Source: Pontiellaceae bacterium B12219 (lineage in GTDB: Bacteria > Verrucomicrobiota > Kiritimatiellia > Kiritimatiellales > Pontiellaceae). Taken from it: a stretch of 32,826 bases of DNA. Positions 25,536-32,732 of the stretch are shown piece by piece (position 1 is the stretch's first letter; the number at the start of each line of letters is the position of its first letter). The stretch covers positions 1 to 32,826 of the forward strand of contig JARNMJ010000051.1 in NCBI GenBank assembly GCA_029432795.1, in the 5' to 3' direction. The notes under the pieces were generated by a model. It searched no databases, was not told the DNA's origin, and saw only the letters and a list, made by a program, of their open reading frames with translations. The position numbers and the translations under genes are program-made.

Positions 25536-26747
25536 ATGAAACACATTATCGTTGCAGTATGCGGCAGTATGCTCGCCGCCGTCGGGTTCGCGGAATCCGG
25601 AAAACTCACCTTGGATCAGGCCCTCGAACAGGCCCGTATCTATTCCCCGGAATTGCGTGCCGCGCGGCTCAACACCCAGGCCGCCGAAAAAGCGGCAGCC
25701 GCGTCCGGACGTTGGAAAAATCCGAACCTGTTGTTTGAAGCTGAGAACTTCGGCGGCGATCTGAATGGGTTCGACGACACCGAATATACCGTGGGTATTG
25801 AGCAGACCTTCGAACGCGGGGGAAAGCTGAAAAAGAGCCGGGCGGTGGCAGAGAAATCGATTGGAATGGCCTTCCAGGCCGAAGCTGAAAAAGAAATAGC
25901 ATTGTTGGCCAATGTCCGGCTGGCATTCATTGAGGTGTTGGCGCAACAGGAAATCGGAATGGTCCGGGCGAAGCAGGAAGAGCTTGGCCGCGCTTTTCTG
26001 GATGTGGCAACGCGCCGGCATAATACCGGAGGAAGTTCGGAACTGGAGGTGATTCAGGCTGAACTGGCTCTGGAAGAAATCCTCCTGGCGCAAGCCGGTT
26101 ACCATGCTGAGCTGAAGGCCGCGCGCATTCGGCTGGCTTCATTGATGGGAGTGGCGGAACATACGATGCCCGAGCTGGAAGGGAATTATTACACCCTCCA
26201 ACCCCTGGAAGATGCCGTGATTGCCGATGGGCATCCTGCGCTCCAACGGTTGGAAGCTGAAATTGCCATGAAACGGGCCATGGCGGCGCAGGCGAAAGCC
26301 CGGGATGCGGCGGATATTACGCTGGCGGCCGGCTATCGTTACGATGCCGGATTCGATCTGAGCACATTTGTGATGGGCGCCTCGATGCCGCTCAATTTTG
26401 TGCGCGCCGGCAAAGCCGAACAGGCTGCCACGCTGATGCAGGCCGATACGCTTCAGGCTGAAGAGCAGGAGTTGCGGCGGAAACTGCAGCAGGATTTATC
26501 GATGCTGATTGCAGTTTATTCCGGGGCAAAACGTGAAGCCGAAATAACACGCGATAAACTGATGCCAAAAGCGGAAAGGGCGTATGAACTGAGCCAGGCC
26601 GGCTATGAAGCCGGTCGCTATTCATGGTTCGAGCCGATTACCTCCCAGCAGCAGTTGGCCGAAATTCGCATCCGCCAAATTGAAGCTCTCAAAAATGCCC
26701 ATATGGCCCGGGCGGAAATCACCCGATTTATGAAAGAAGGAATGTAG
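25536..26747 (+). CDS. CusC/TolC-family outer-membrane channel of the metal-efflux pump
   Basis: A 403-residue exported protein. The signal peptide ends near GFAESG, then LTLDQALEQARIYSPELRAA opens the first outer-membrane-efflux unit; the second is seen around ALEEILLAQAGYHAELKAAR. ATG at 25536 is the start because the ATG five bases upstream is followed at once by TGA; AGGAG precedes. It heads an operon with a His-rich adaptor and HME-type RND permease, three bases before the adaptor gene. Shorter than the 491-residue channel at 7202 and clearly distinct from it. Confidence 0.9.
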   Translation: MKHIIVAVCGSMLAAVGFAESGKLTLDQALEQARIYSPELRAARLNTQAAEKAAAASGRWKNPNLLFEAENFGGDLNGFDDTEYTVGIEQTFERGGKLKKSRAVAEKSIGMAFQAEAEKEIALLANVRLAFIEVLAQQEIGMVRAKQEELGRAFLDVATRRHNTGGSSELEVIQAELALEEILLAQAGYHAELKAARIRLASLMGVAEHTMPELEGNYYTLQPLEDAVIADGHPALQRLEAEIAMKRAMAAQAKARDAADITLAAGYRYDAGFDLSTFVMGASMPLNFVRAGKAEQAATLMQADTLQAEEQELRRKLQQDLSMLIAVYSGAKREAEITRDKLMPKAERAYELSQAGYEAGRYSWFEPITSQQQLAEIRIRQIEALKNAHMARAEITRFMKEGM

Positions 26748-26750
26748 AAG

Positions 26751-27779
26751 ATGAAAAAATTATTTGTAGTAGTCGCGCTGCTGATGTCAGGCACATTGGT
26801 GGTTAACGCACAGAGCCATGATGAGCACGAAGGCCACGATCATGCAACCGAACCGGTCCCGCACGATCACGATGGCGACGGGGTTTCGGATCACGAAACG
26901 CATGACTCTCCTGATGAACACGAAGGGCACGATCACGGCGAAGAAGCATCCGGCGGCGGGGTTGCGCTGACTTCGGAAATGATGCAGAAGGTCGGCATCA
27001 AAGTATATGAAGCCGAAAGCGGAACGGTTTCCCGCTCGTCGATCTTCCCGGCTGAAATCAAGCTGAACCGCGATACCACCGTGGCGGTATCGCCGCGTTA
27101 TCCGAGCATTGTTCTGGAAGTTTTTGCCGAAATTGGCGATAGCGTTCGTGCAGGCGATGTGCTTGCTTCGCTGGAAAATCGCGAGACGATGGCGGTCTAC
27201 ACGGTCGCCGCACCGCGCGATGGCGTCATCATTTCCAAAGATCTGGCGCCCGGCGAAACGGCGGGCGATGATCAGGTCCTGTTTGAAGTGGCAGACCTTT
27301 CCAGTGTCTGGGCCGATATCAGCGTTTTTCCTCAGTACCAGCATCTGCTGCGGAAAGGAATGCCGGTCACCTTTATTGCGCACGACGGGCATACCGCGCG
27401 AGGCTTTATTCGATACATCAGTCCGATTGTTTCCCACGAAACCCGAACCTTCACAGCCCGTTGCATCCTGGAAGGGGCTGATGAAGATTTCACGCCGGGC
27501 GCCTTTGTCCGTGCACGCATCAACATTGAATCGGTCGATGCTTCCGTTGTGATTTCGCGCGAAGCCGTCCAGACGCTGGAAGGCGAACAAGTGGTTTTTG
27601 TGCCGAGTGAAAACGGCTTCATTACGGCCCCCGTAAAGCTTGGATTGACGGACGAAATCAATGCACAGGTCCTGAGCGGACTGCACGAGGGCGATAAATA
27701 TGTGGCCGTCGGAGCATTCGCGCTGAAAGCCCAGATGATTACCAGCGGAATGGACCCCCATGCCGGCCACGGACATTAA
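26751..27779 (+). CDS. CusB/CzcB-like periplasmic adaptor with His-rich metal-binding N-terminus
   Basis: The 342-residue membrane-fusion protein of a heavy-metal RND system. After the signal peptide there is a strikingly His-rich stretch (eleven His between 23 and 62, in motifs such as EGHDH and PHDHDGDGVSDHE), then the CusB-like lipoyl/barrel core (PSIVLEVFAEIGDSVRAGDV, then RDGVIISKDLAPGE) and membrane-proximal domain. The protein ends DPHAGHGH. The His clusters suggest binding of Cu, Zn, Ni or Co; which metal cannot be told. Its stop codon overlaps the start of a 12-codon mini-ORF that leads to the permease gene. Confidence 0.92.
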   Translation: MKKLFVVVALLMSGTLVVNAQSHDEHEGHDHATEPVPHDHDGDGVSDHETHDSPDEHEGHDHGEEASGGGVALTSEMMQKVGIKVYEAESGTVSRSSIFPAEIKLNRDTTVAVSPRYPSIVLEVFAEIGDSVRAGDVLASLENRETMAVYTVAAPRDGVIISKDLAPGETAGDDQVLFEVADLSSVWADISVFPQYQHLLRKGMPVTFIAHDGHTARGFIRYISPIVSHETRTFTARCILEGADEDFTPGAFVRARINIESVDASVVISREAVQTLEGEQVVFVPSENGFITAPVKLGLTDEINAQVLSGLHEGDKYVAVGAFALKAQMITSGMDPHAGHGH

Positions 27780-27819
27780 TGAAACTTGAAACCGAAAATT
27801 TGAAACTGGAAATCTAATG
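27779..27819 (+). repeat. GAAACTT-type repeat forming a 12-codon coupling ORF
   Basis: The 37-bp gap between the adaptor and permease genes is made of degenerate GAAACTT / GAAACC / GAAAATTT / GAAACTG units. It also reads as MKLETENLKLEI: the ATG overlaps the adaptor stop (TAATG at 27777-27781), and its stop overlaps the permease start (TAATG at 27815-27819). No ribosome site is visible for the permease. A ribosome could pass from one cistron to the next through this mini-ORF. Confidence 0.5.
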
Positions 27820-30800
27820 ATTGAAAAAATAATCAATTCGGCTTTAAGAAATCGAGGCTTGGTCCTTTTAGCCCTTGTGGGTGTGGTTGCTTTGGGCGTA
27901 ATGGAATATCGAAAGCTGGATGTGGAGGCCTTTCCGGATATTTCGCCGGTGATGGTTCCGGTGTTTGCGGAGCCCGACGGCATGGCGCCGGAGGAGGTGG
28001 AGCAGTTAATCACCTATCCAATTGAAACGGCGATGAACGGCCTGCCGAATGTGACGCTGATTAAATCGACGTCGGCCTTCGGCATGGCGGTGGTTTATGT
28101 GTATTTCACGGACGACACGGATATTTATTTCGCGCGGCAGTTGGTGTCGGAACGGTTGGCCGCCGCGGCGGCTGATTTGCCGGACATGGAGGAGCCGCCA
28201 TCGCTGGGTCCCATTTCAACAGGATTGGGGCAGATCTTTCTTTACTATCTGGAGTTGGAAGAGGGGGCGGATACCGGCGGATTGGATGCGCTGACCTATC
28301 TGCGCGATGTGAACGATTGGATGGTCAAGCGGCAGTTGCAGACGGTTCCGGGCGTGACGGATATTCTGAGTGCCGGCGGCCATGTGCTGCAGTATCAGGT
28401 TAAAATCGATCCGTATTTACTGCATCAGTATAAGCTCTCGATCGAAGACGTGAGCACGGCGATTCAGGCGAATAACCGAAACGTCGGCGGGCAGTATCTG
28501 GCCCTTAATTCGGAAGAGCATCTGGTTCGCGGCGTTGGATTACTCCGTAATCTGGACGATATCCGCGGGATCACCTTGAAGACCTACGACGGCACGCCGG
28601 TCTCGATTGCGGATGTGGCGGAAGTGGAACACGGCAAGGAATTGCGGCGAGGCGTGGTTTCGCTGGGCGATGGACAGGAAGTGGTTTCCGGCATTGTCAT
28701 GAAACTGTTCGGGGCCAACTCGTCGGACGTCATTGAGGCGCTGTATGAAAAAGTGGATCTGGTTCAGGCCGGTCTTCCGGAAGGTGTGAAGCTGGTTCCG
28801 TATTACGAACAGGCCGATCTGGTTTCCAACTCAACCCGCACGGTCAACATGGCGCTGTTGCAGGGCATGGTACTGGTTTTGCTGGTGCTCTTCGCCTTTC
28901 TCGGTTGTTTCCGTGCGGCAACGATTGTGGCTCTGGCGATACCGTTTTGTGCACTCGTGGCGTTTATCGGTATGAGCCAATTCGGAATCTCGGCTAATCT
29001 GATGTCGTTGGGCGGCATAGCCATTGCGCTGGGTATGCTGGTGGACGGCTCCATTGTCGTGACTGAAAACATCCACCGTTTCCTCGGGTTGAATCAGGGG
29101 AGCAAGGCCGATCGGCTGAAGCTGATTTATGATGCCACGAAGGAAGTCGGCCGGCCGATTGCCTTTGCCATTCTGATTGTGATCATTGTGTTCCTGCCGA
29201 TTCTTTCATTGGATGCGGTGGAAGGGAAAATGTTTAAACCGCTGGCCTATACCGTCATGCTGGCACTGGGTGGCTCCATTGTATTTGCTTTGGTGATTGC
29301 GCCGGTTATTGCCAGTTATTTCCTGAACGAAAAGCCGTATAAAGAATCCAGATTTTTCCAGGGATTGAAAGCGGGCTATCGCAAGCTGCTGGAAGGCGCC
29401 CTCAAGAAAAAAGCGGTGGTGTTTGTGGCGATTGCGGTGCTGTCGGCTCTCGCATTTTCCAGCCTTCGGAAACTCGGTGCGGAATTTATTCCGGTGCTGG
29501 AAGAGGGATCGATTATGGCGACGGTCAGCATGGCGCCGTCTATTGCGCTCGACGAAGCCACGGTAACGGTAAACCGGATCACCCGTGATTTCATGAAGAT
29601 CGAGGGGGTAAAAGAGATTGTCGGCCGCATTGGCCGTCCAGAGGCTGGAAGTCACCCGCATCCCGTGAATTTTGCGGAGCTGCATATTGAACTGGATGAA
29701 GGTGCGGACAAACCCGCCGTGGTGAACGAATTGCGGGAGCAACTGGAATCCTTTCCCGGTGTGCAGGGCAATCTATCGCAACCCATTCAGAATCAGTTCG
29801 ATGAGTTGTTGTCCGGTGTCCGCGCACAGCTTGCCATTAAGGTCTATGGCGAAGATCTCGATGAAATTCGGGAAACCGCCGAGGCCATGCGCATTGCGTT
29901 GGAAGGCGTTGAAGGAATGGTCGATCTTTCCGTGGAGCAGAGCTATGGCCAGCCGCAGGTGCAGGTGGTGCTCAACCACGAAGCGCTGGCCCGTTACGGG
30001 GTGGCCGGGGATCGTGTACTTGAGCTGGTGGAGATGGCTGTTGGCGGAGAGGTTGTCGACACGCTCTATCAGAACACGCGTCGTTACGGCATCCATATTC
30101 GCTATGCCGAGGAATTCCGGGATACGCCTGAGGCGCTGAAACAACTGTTTATTCGTTCCGACGAGGGGGCTTTGCTGCGGCTCGAACAGCTGGCCGATAT
30201 AAAAATGATGGATGGCCCGCTGCAGATTAACCGCGAGCATAATCAGCGGCGCTGGATTGTGCAGGCAAATATTAAGGACCGTGCACTGAGTGCTGTGCTG
30301 GCAGAGATTCAGGCGGCTGTTTCTGCAGAAGTGGATGTTCCGGAAGGCGTGTTCATTGAATACGGCGGCCAGTTCGAGCAACAGCGCAATGCCATGAATC
30401 GGCTGAGCCTGATTGTGCCGGTGGTCATCATTTCCATCTTCGTGCTGCTCTGGATCGCCTTTCATTGCCTGCGGCATGCGGTCATGATTATGCTGAACGT
30501 TCCGCTCGCGCTGATTGGCGGGGTGATCGGGCTGTGGGCGACCGGGCAGTATCTGTCCGTTCCGGCTTCGATCGGGTTTATTGCCTTATTCGGGATCGCG
30601 ATGCAGGATGCGATGGTGTTGCTGACTGACTTCAATGATCTGCGGAAAGAAGGGCAGGGGATTCATGAGGCCGTAGTCAACGGCAGTCTGATTCGTTTCC
30701 GTCCGGTCATTATGACCACGTTGACGACGCTGCTGGGGCTGATGCCGCTGTTGCTGTCGCATGGAGCCGGCGCAGAAGTCCAGCGCCCGCTGGCGGCGGT

Positions 30801-30891
30801 GGTGGTGTTCGGGCTGACCACCTCGACCTTTCTGACATTATTTGTATTACCATCTATTTATGAGTGGGTAGAACGGAAATTGGAGCAATAA
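27817..30891 (+). CDS. CusA/CzcA-like heavy-metal RND permease
   Basis: A 1024-residue RND permease of the HME type. The helix-4 motif reads GMLVDGSIVVTENIHRF, as in the CzcA/CusA group. The N-terminus MIEKIINSALRNRGLVLLAL is typical for CusA-like pumps, and the order channel-adaptor-pump with a His-rich adaptor supports metal export. Two large periplasmic loops flank the 12 transmembrane helices. No frameshift is seen. It is reached through the mini-ORF repeat and ends one base before the lipoprotein ATG. Cation specificity is not visible: methionine-pair residues of Cu/Ag pumps cannot be mapped without alignment. Confidence 0.94.
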   Translation: MIEKIINSALRNRGLVLLALVGVVALGVMEYRKLDVEAFPDISPVMVPVFAEPDGMAPEEVEQLITYPIETAMNGLPNVTLIKSTSAFGMAVVYVYFTDDTDIYFARQLVSERLAAAAADLPDMEEPPSLGPISTGLGQIFLYYLELEEGADTGGLDALTYLRDVNDWMVKRQLQTVPGVTDILSAGGHVLQYQVKIDPYLLHQYKLSIEDVSTAIQANNRNVGGQYLALNSEEHLVRGVGLLRNLDDIRGITLKTYDGTPVSIADVAEVEHGKELRRGVVSLGDGQEVVSGIVMKLFGANSSDVIEALYEKVDLVQAGLPEGVKLVPYYEQADLVSNSTRTVNMALLQGMVLVLLVLFAFLGCFRAATIVALAIPFCALVAFIGMSQFGISANLMSLGGIAIALGMLVDGSIVVTENIHRFLGLNQGSKADRLKLIYDATKEVGRPIAFAILIVIIVFLPILSLDAVEGKMFKPLAYTVMLALGGSIVFALVIAPVIASYFLNEKPYKESRFFQGLKAGYRKLLEGALKKKAVVFVAIAVLSALAFSSLRKLGAEFIPVLEEGSIMATVSMAPSIALDEATVTVNRITRDFMKIEGVKEIVGRIGRPEAGSHPHPVNFAELHIELDEGADKPAVVNELREQLESFPGVQGNLSQPIQNQFDELLSGVRAQLAIKVYGEDLDEIRETAEAMRIALEGVEGMVDLSVEQSYGQPQVQVVLNHEALARYGVAGDRVLELVEMAVGGEVVDTLYQNTRRYGIHIRYAEEFRDTPEALKQLFIRSDEGALLRLEQLADIKMMDGPLQINREHNQRRWIVQANIKDRALSAVLAEIQAAVSAEVDVPEGVFIEYGGQFEQQRNAMNRLSLIVPVVIISIFVLLWIAFHCLRHAVMIMLNVPLALIGGVIGLWATGQYLSVPASIGFIALFGIAMQDAMVLLTDFNDLRKEGQGIHEAVVNGSLIRFRPVIMTTLTTLLGLMPLLLSHGAGAEVQRPLAAVVVFGLTTSTFLTLFVLPSIYEWVERKLEQ

Positions 30892-30892
30892 A

Positions 30893-31282
30893 ATGAAAAT
30901 GATGATGAGTATCGTATTGGCGGCACTATTAACTCTGACTGGTTGCACAACAATGAAAGATGGAGAGTTTGACGTTCGAATAAATTCAAACAGCCTGGTC
31001 CAAATTACCAATGTTTCTGTCCAAATGGAGAATGGCGAAATTGTGGTAAGCGGCAATTTGCGTCCGATATCTTCGGCGGCCACCCGTACGGGCCATCTGG
31101 ACATAGCGTTTATCGGGGCTGATGGAACGGTCCTGGATACGGTGAGTGCAATTCCGAGTTCCAACATGTTTCTGCGCAACAGCCGGAATGCACCGGCTTT
31201 CTCCACAAAGGCGGAAATTGCAGGCGTAGCGGCAGTTCAGGTAACGCACCATCCCGACACAATGAATGAGTGTGATCTTTAA
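30893..31282 (+). CDS. Small lipoprotein at the end of the metal-efflux operon
   Basis: The N-terminus MSIVLAALLTLTGCTT has a lipobox with the acylated Cys at residue 18. The rest is a small beta-sandwich-like domain (VSVQMENGEIVVSGNLRP, then GHLDIAFIGADGTVLDTV), and the tail ends HHPDTMNECDL with potential metal ligands. The ATG follows the permease stop by one base, so the two are coupled. It overlaps the opposite-strand gene at its 3' end by 4 bp. No family is recognised with certainty; a periplasmic accessory of the pump is the likeliest role. Confidence 0.8.
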   Translation: MKMMMSIVLAALLTLTGCTTMKDGEFDVRINSNSLVQITNVSVQMENGEIVVSGNLRPISSAATRTGHLDIAFIGADGTVLDTVSAIPSSNMFLRNSRNAPAFSTKAEIAGVAAVQVTHHPDTMNECDL

Positions 31283-31620
31283 TCTTCCAATAATTGGAAA
31301 ACCGCTTCGGCGGTTTTCCGGTTGATCGAAACGAGCACTGTGATGTGCTCGTTTTGTGTGTCCTCCACCGTGGGGTCACCCGCGCAGGCACAGCCGGGCA
31401 TTAATGACTGGTAGAAGATACCGGCTTTGACCCGAATGAATTCGTTGTCCGCTGTTCGTTGAAGAATCGAGACTTCCAATGGTTCTTCGAGAGCGTAACT
31501 TCCAAACGTTAAGCCCTGCTGTAAAGGAAGGACTTTTCCAAGCATTGGAAGTTCGGACTTAAAAGTGGGGGCAAAGCGTTCGCTGTTCCACGCCTTTAAG
31601 CTTTTGGGTAACGAATTCAT
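31279..31620 (-). CDS. Conserved hypothetical protein with GCACAGDPT motif, 113 aa
   Basis: A short cytoplasmic protein resembling a conserved but uncharacterised family I recall from proteobacteria, with the core KVLPLQQGL, RVKAGIFYQSLMPGCACAGDPT and QNEHITVLVSINRKTAEA. I chose the ATG at 31620 because the extra 14 residues of the longer frame lie over the 3' end of the adjacent truncated gene. Two TTCCAA-N3-TTGGAA palindromes (31285-31299 and 31536-31550) and a perfect hairpin (31296-31319) lie within it. Function unknown. Confidence 0.65.
   Translation of the reverse strand: MNSLPKSLKAWNSERFAPTFKSELPMLGKVLPLQQGLTFGSYALEEPLEVSILQRTADNEFIRVKAGIFYQSLMPGCACAGDPTVEDTQNEHITVLVSINRKTAEAVFQLLED
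31285..31299. repeat. Palindrome TTCCAATAATTGGAA
   Basis: A perfect TTCCAA-N3-TTGGAA dyad at the convergent gene ends, three bases after the lipoprotein stop codon and inside the last codons of the opposite gene. Confidence 0.6.
31296..31319. terminator. UUCG-tetraloop hairpin between convergent genes
   Basis: GGAAAACCGC-TTCG-GCGGTTTTCC is a perfect 10-bp stem capped by the very stable C(UUCG)G tetraloop. It lies 14 bp past the lipoprotein stop and inside the last codons of the opposite gene. With no free T run on either side it may act as a bidirectional transcription barrier or 3'-end stabiliser rather than a classical terminator. Confidence 0.6.
31536..31550. repeat. Palindrome TTCCAAGCATTGGAA in coding sequence
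   Basis: A perfect TTCCAA-GCA-TTGGAA dyad within the conserved hypothetical gene, encoding PMLGK on the minus strand. Confidence 0.6.
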
Positions 31621-31630
31621 CGGTTCAGAT

Positions 31631-31862
31631 TTATTTTTTCTTCTGAATGAAACCAATCGCAAACAGAAGAATGATAGAGCCGACCAGGGAGGTGATTATC
31701 GGACCAAGCCATTCTCCGCCAATCCGGATGTCCAGCAGACCGAACAGCCAACCGCCGATGAAAGCGCCAATGACGCCGACAATAATGTTACCAATAAGGC
31801 CCAGACCGCGTCCAACGTCCGATTCTGGTATAGATGTAACTCGTCCTTTCCAAAAAGAGGAA
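31631..31862 (-). pseudogene. 5'-truncated GlsB/YeaQ/YmgE membrane protein
   Basis: The frame reading leftwards contains GRGLGLIGNIIVGVIGAFIG, WLFGLLDI, then GPIITSLVGSIILLFAIGFI, ending QKKK: the last two helices of the GlsB/YeaQ/YmgE transglycosylase-associated family (normally about 80-90 residues with three helices). The expected first helix is missing; instead the frame runs into SSFWKGRVTSIPESD with no ATG, GTG or TTG start before the direct repeat at the toxin-antitoxin cassette. The simplest reading is that the 5' end was lost by rearrangement next to the cassette. Confidence 0.65.
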
Positions 31863-31875
31863 CTATGCGACTTCC
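31859..31875. repeat. 17-bp direct repeat, left copy
   Basis: GGAACTATGCGACTTCC, repeated exactly in the same orientation at 32623-32639. It contains the stop codon of the antitoxin gene. Confidence 0.85.
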
Positions 31876-32138
31876 AGCTTCAGTTGTTTCCCAAGGGCTT
31901 CGGCAAAACGTTCGAGCGTGGAGAGCTTTATGTCTTCCGCATGGTTTTCAATGCGGGAGATAGCTGTCTTTTTCGTTTTAAGTTTTTCGGCCAGTTGCTC
32001 CTGTGTAAGTCCGGCTTCTTCACGTGCGCGCTTGAGCATGGCACCAATTTTAAACTGCTCGTATCCGGAGTCATAATTTTCAGCAAAGGCCGGATCTCTG
32101 GCTTTGCGTTTGGCTACATATTTTTTCAGATCGCTCAT
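31863..32138 (-). CDS. HigA-type antitoxin (Xre helix-turn-helix)
   Basis: A 91-residue Xre-type DNA-binding antitoxin: [20 protein letters not shown], then the HTH core [20 protein letters not shown] followed by RIEN and [12 protein letters not shown]. Its ATG overlaps the toxin stop codon by 4 bp (ATGA), and the toxin-first order is characteristic of HigBA. It should neutralise the toxin and repress the operon through the palindromes upstream of the toxin. Confidence 0.9.
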   Translation of the reverse strand: MSDLKKYVAKRKARDPAFAENYDSGYEQFKIGAMLKRAREEAGLTQEQLAEKLKTKKTAISRIENHAEDIKLSTLERFAEALGKQLKLEVA

Positions 32139-32488
32139 TTTTTCTTCCTCGTAAAATAATCCCGTTTTCGCTCTTCAGCCAGTTTTATGGCCTGTCGCGG
32201 GGTCTTCTGTGTTTTCTTTTGAAACGCGTGTGATAGAACCACCAACTTTGCGCCATCCAAGAAGCCCAGCAATCGGAATATATTGGATCCCGCTTTCACT
32301 CGGACCTCCCAGAGGTCATCCGTATTAACCATCTTCTGAAAATACTGAGCGGGGACAGAATCCATTTCTTCCAAAAGCTCCAGCGTCCAGGTGACCTTCT
32401 GCGCCTGTTTGGCCGAAAGTGTATCAAGAAACTCCTCGATCGGACTTCGGCCCGTTGACGTCGCGTAGAATTTAACCTCTCTAATCAC
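32135..32488 (-). CDS. HigB/RelE-like toxin (Gp49-type)
   Basis: A ribosome-dependent mRNA interferase of the HigB-like group, judging by [20 protein letters not shown] at the start, [18 protein letters not shown] in the middle, and [19 protein letters not shown] near the end. I chose GTG at 32488 because relatives begin M-IREV-FY and the operator palindrome at 32498 would then lie upstream; an in-frame TTG at 32524 adds 12 residues. No obvious ribosome site is seen for either. It is coupled to the antitoxin by a 4-bp overlap. Confidence 0.88.
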   Translation of the reverse strand: MIREVKFYATSTGRSPIEEFLDTLSAKQAQKVTWTLELLEEMDSVPAQYFQKMVNTDDLWEVRVKAGSNIFRLLGFLDGAKLVVLSHAFQKKTQKTPRQAIKLAEERKRDYFTRKKK

Positions 32489-32497
32489 AAAGTCGAA

Positions 32498-32548
32498 GTT
32501 AACCTGCGGGTTAACTTTGGGCAAGTCATTTACTAAGGGAAACCTTAG
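32498..32548 (-). promoter_or_regulatory. Candidate operators of the toxin-antitoxin operon
   Basis: Two perfect dyads lie just upstream of the toxin GTG: GTTAACC-TGCG-GGTTAAC (32498-32515) and CTAAGG-GAAA-CCTTAG (32533-32548). The first is 9 bp from the start codon. Such paired palindromes are typical targets for autorepression by an Xre antitoxin. The -10/-35 elements are not clear. Confidence 0.55.
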
Positions 32549-32576
32549 CGCTTAAAACGCCATGTGTGCGGGGTCA

Positions 32577-32594
32577 GCCGGGGTGGAACCCGGC
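32577..32594. repeat. Palindrome GCCGGG / CCCGGC
   Basis: GCCGGG-GTGGAA-CCCGGC is a perfect 6-bp stem upstream of the toxin-antitoxin genes, immediately after a GGGGTCAG octamer (32570) like those around the RAYT gene. It looks like another dispersed palindromic repeat. Confidence 0.45.
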
Positions 32595-32622
32595 CCTCCA
32601 AAATTAAATTTAACCAAGGATT

Positions 32623-32639
32623 GGAACTATGCGACTTCC
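32623..32639. repeat. 17-bp direct repeat, right copy
   Basis: An exact second copy of GGAACTATGCGACTTCC, 764 bp from the first. It contains the stop codon of the gene truncated by the IS. Confidence 0.85.
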
Positions 32640-32732
32640 GAAATTATTTCGAACTGGGTCGGCTCTCCATTGAGTGCATTCTTCCGAAACCGGTTGCAGG
32701 TCACCCGAAGCTGATTTTGGGAAAGGCTTCGC
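32627..32732 (-). pseudogene. C-terminal fragment of a gene cut by the IS
   Basis: Reading leftwards from the IS edge, the frame gives SLSQNQLRVTCNRFRKNALN then GEPTQFEIISEVA and a TAG stop. The upstream part is missing because the IS boundary lies at 32733. No family is recognised from 34 residues. Codon use and composition look genuinely coding, but the fragment is too short for certainty. Confidence 0.45.

Noticed and set aside
26787-28013. Minus-strand 408-aa frame opposite the adaptor gene
   Set aside because: It spans the adaptor gene and the repeat linker in the antisense direction and shows no recognisable fold; it is a shadow frame.
32135-32639. Integron-style cassette with attC site
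   Set aside because: The TA pair between direct repeats suggested an integron cassette, but no attC with paired GTTRRRY / RYYYAAC core sites and hairpin could be found, and no integrase is visible.
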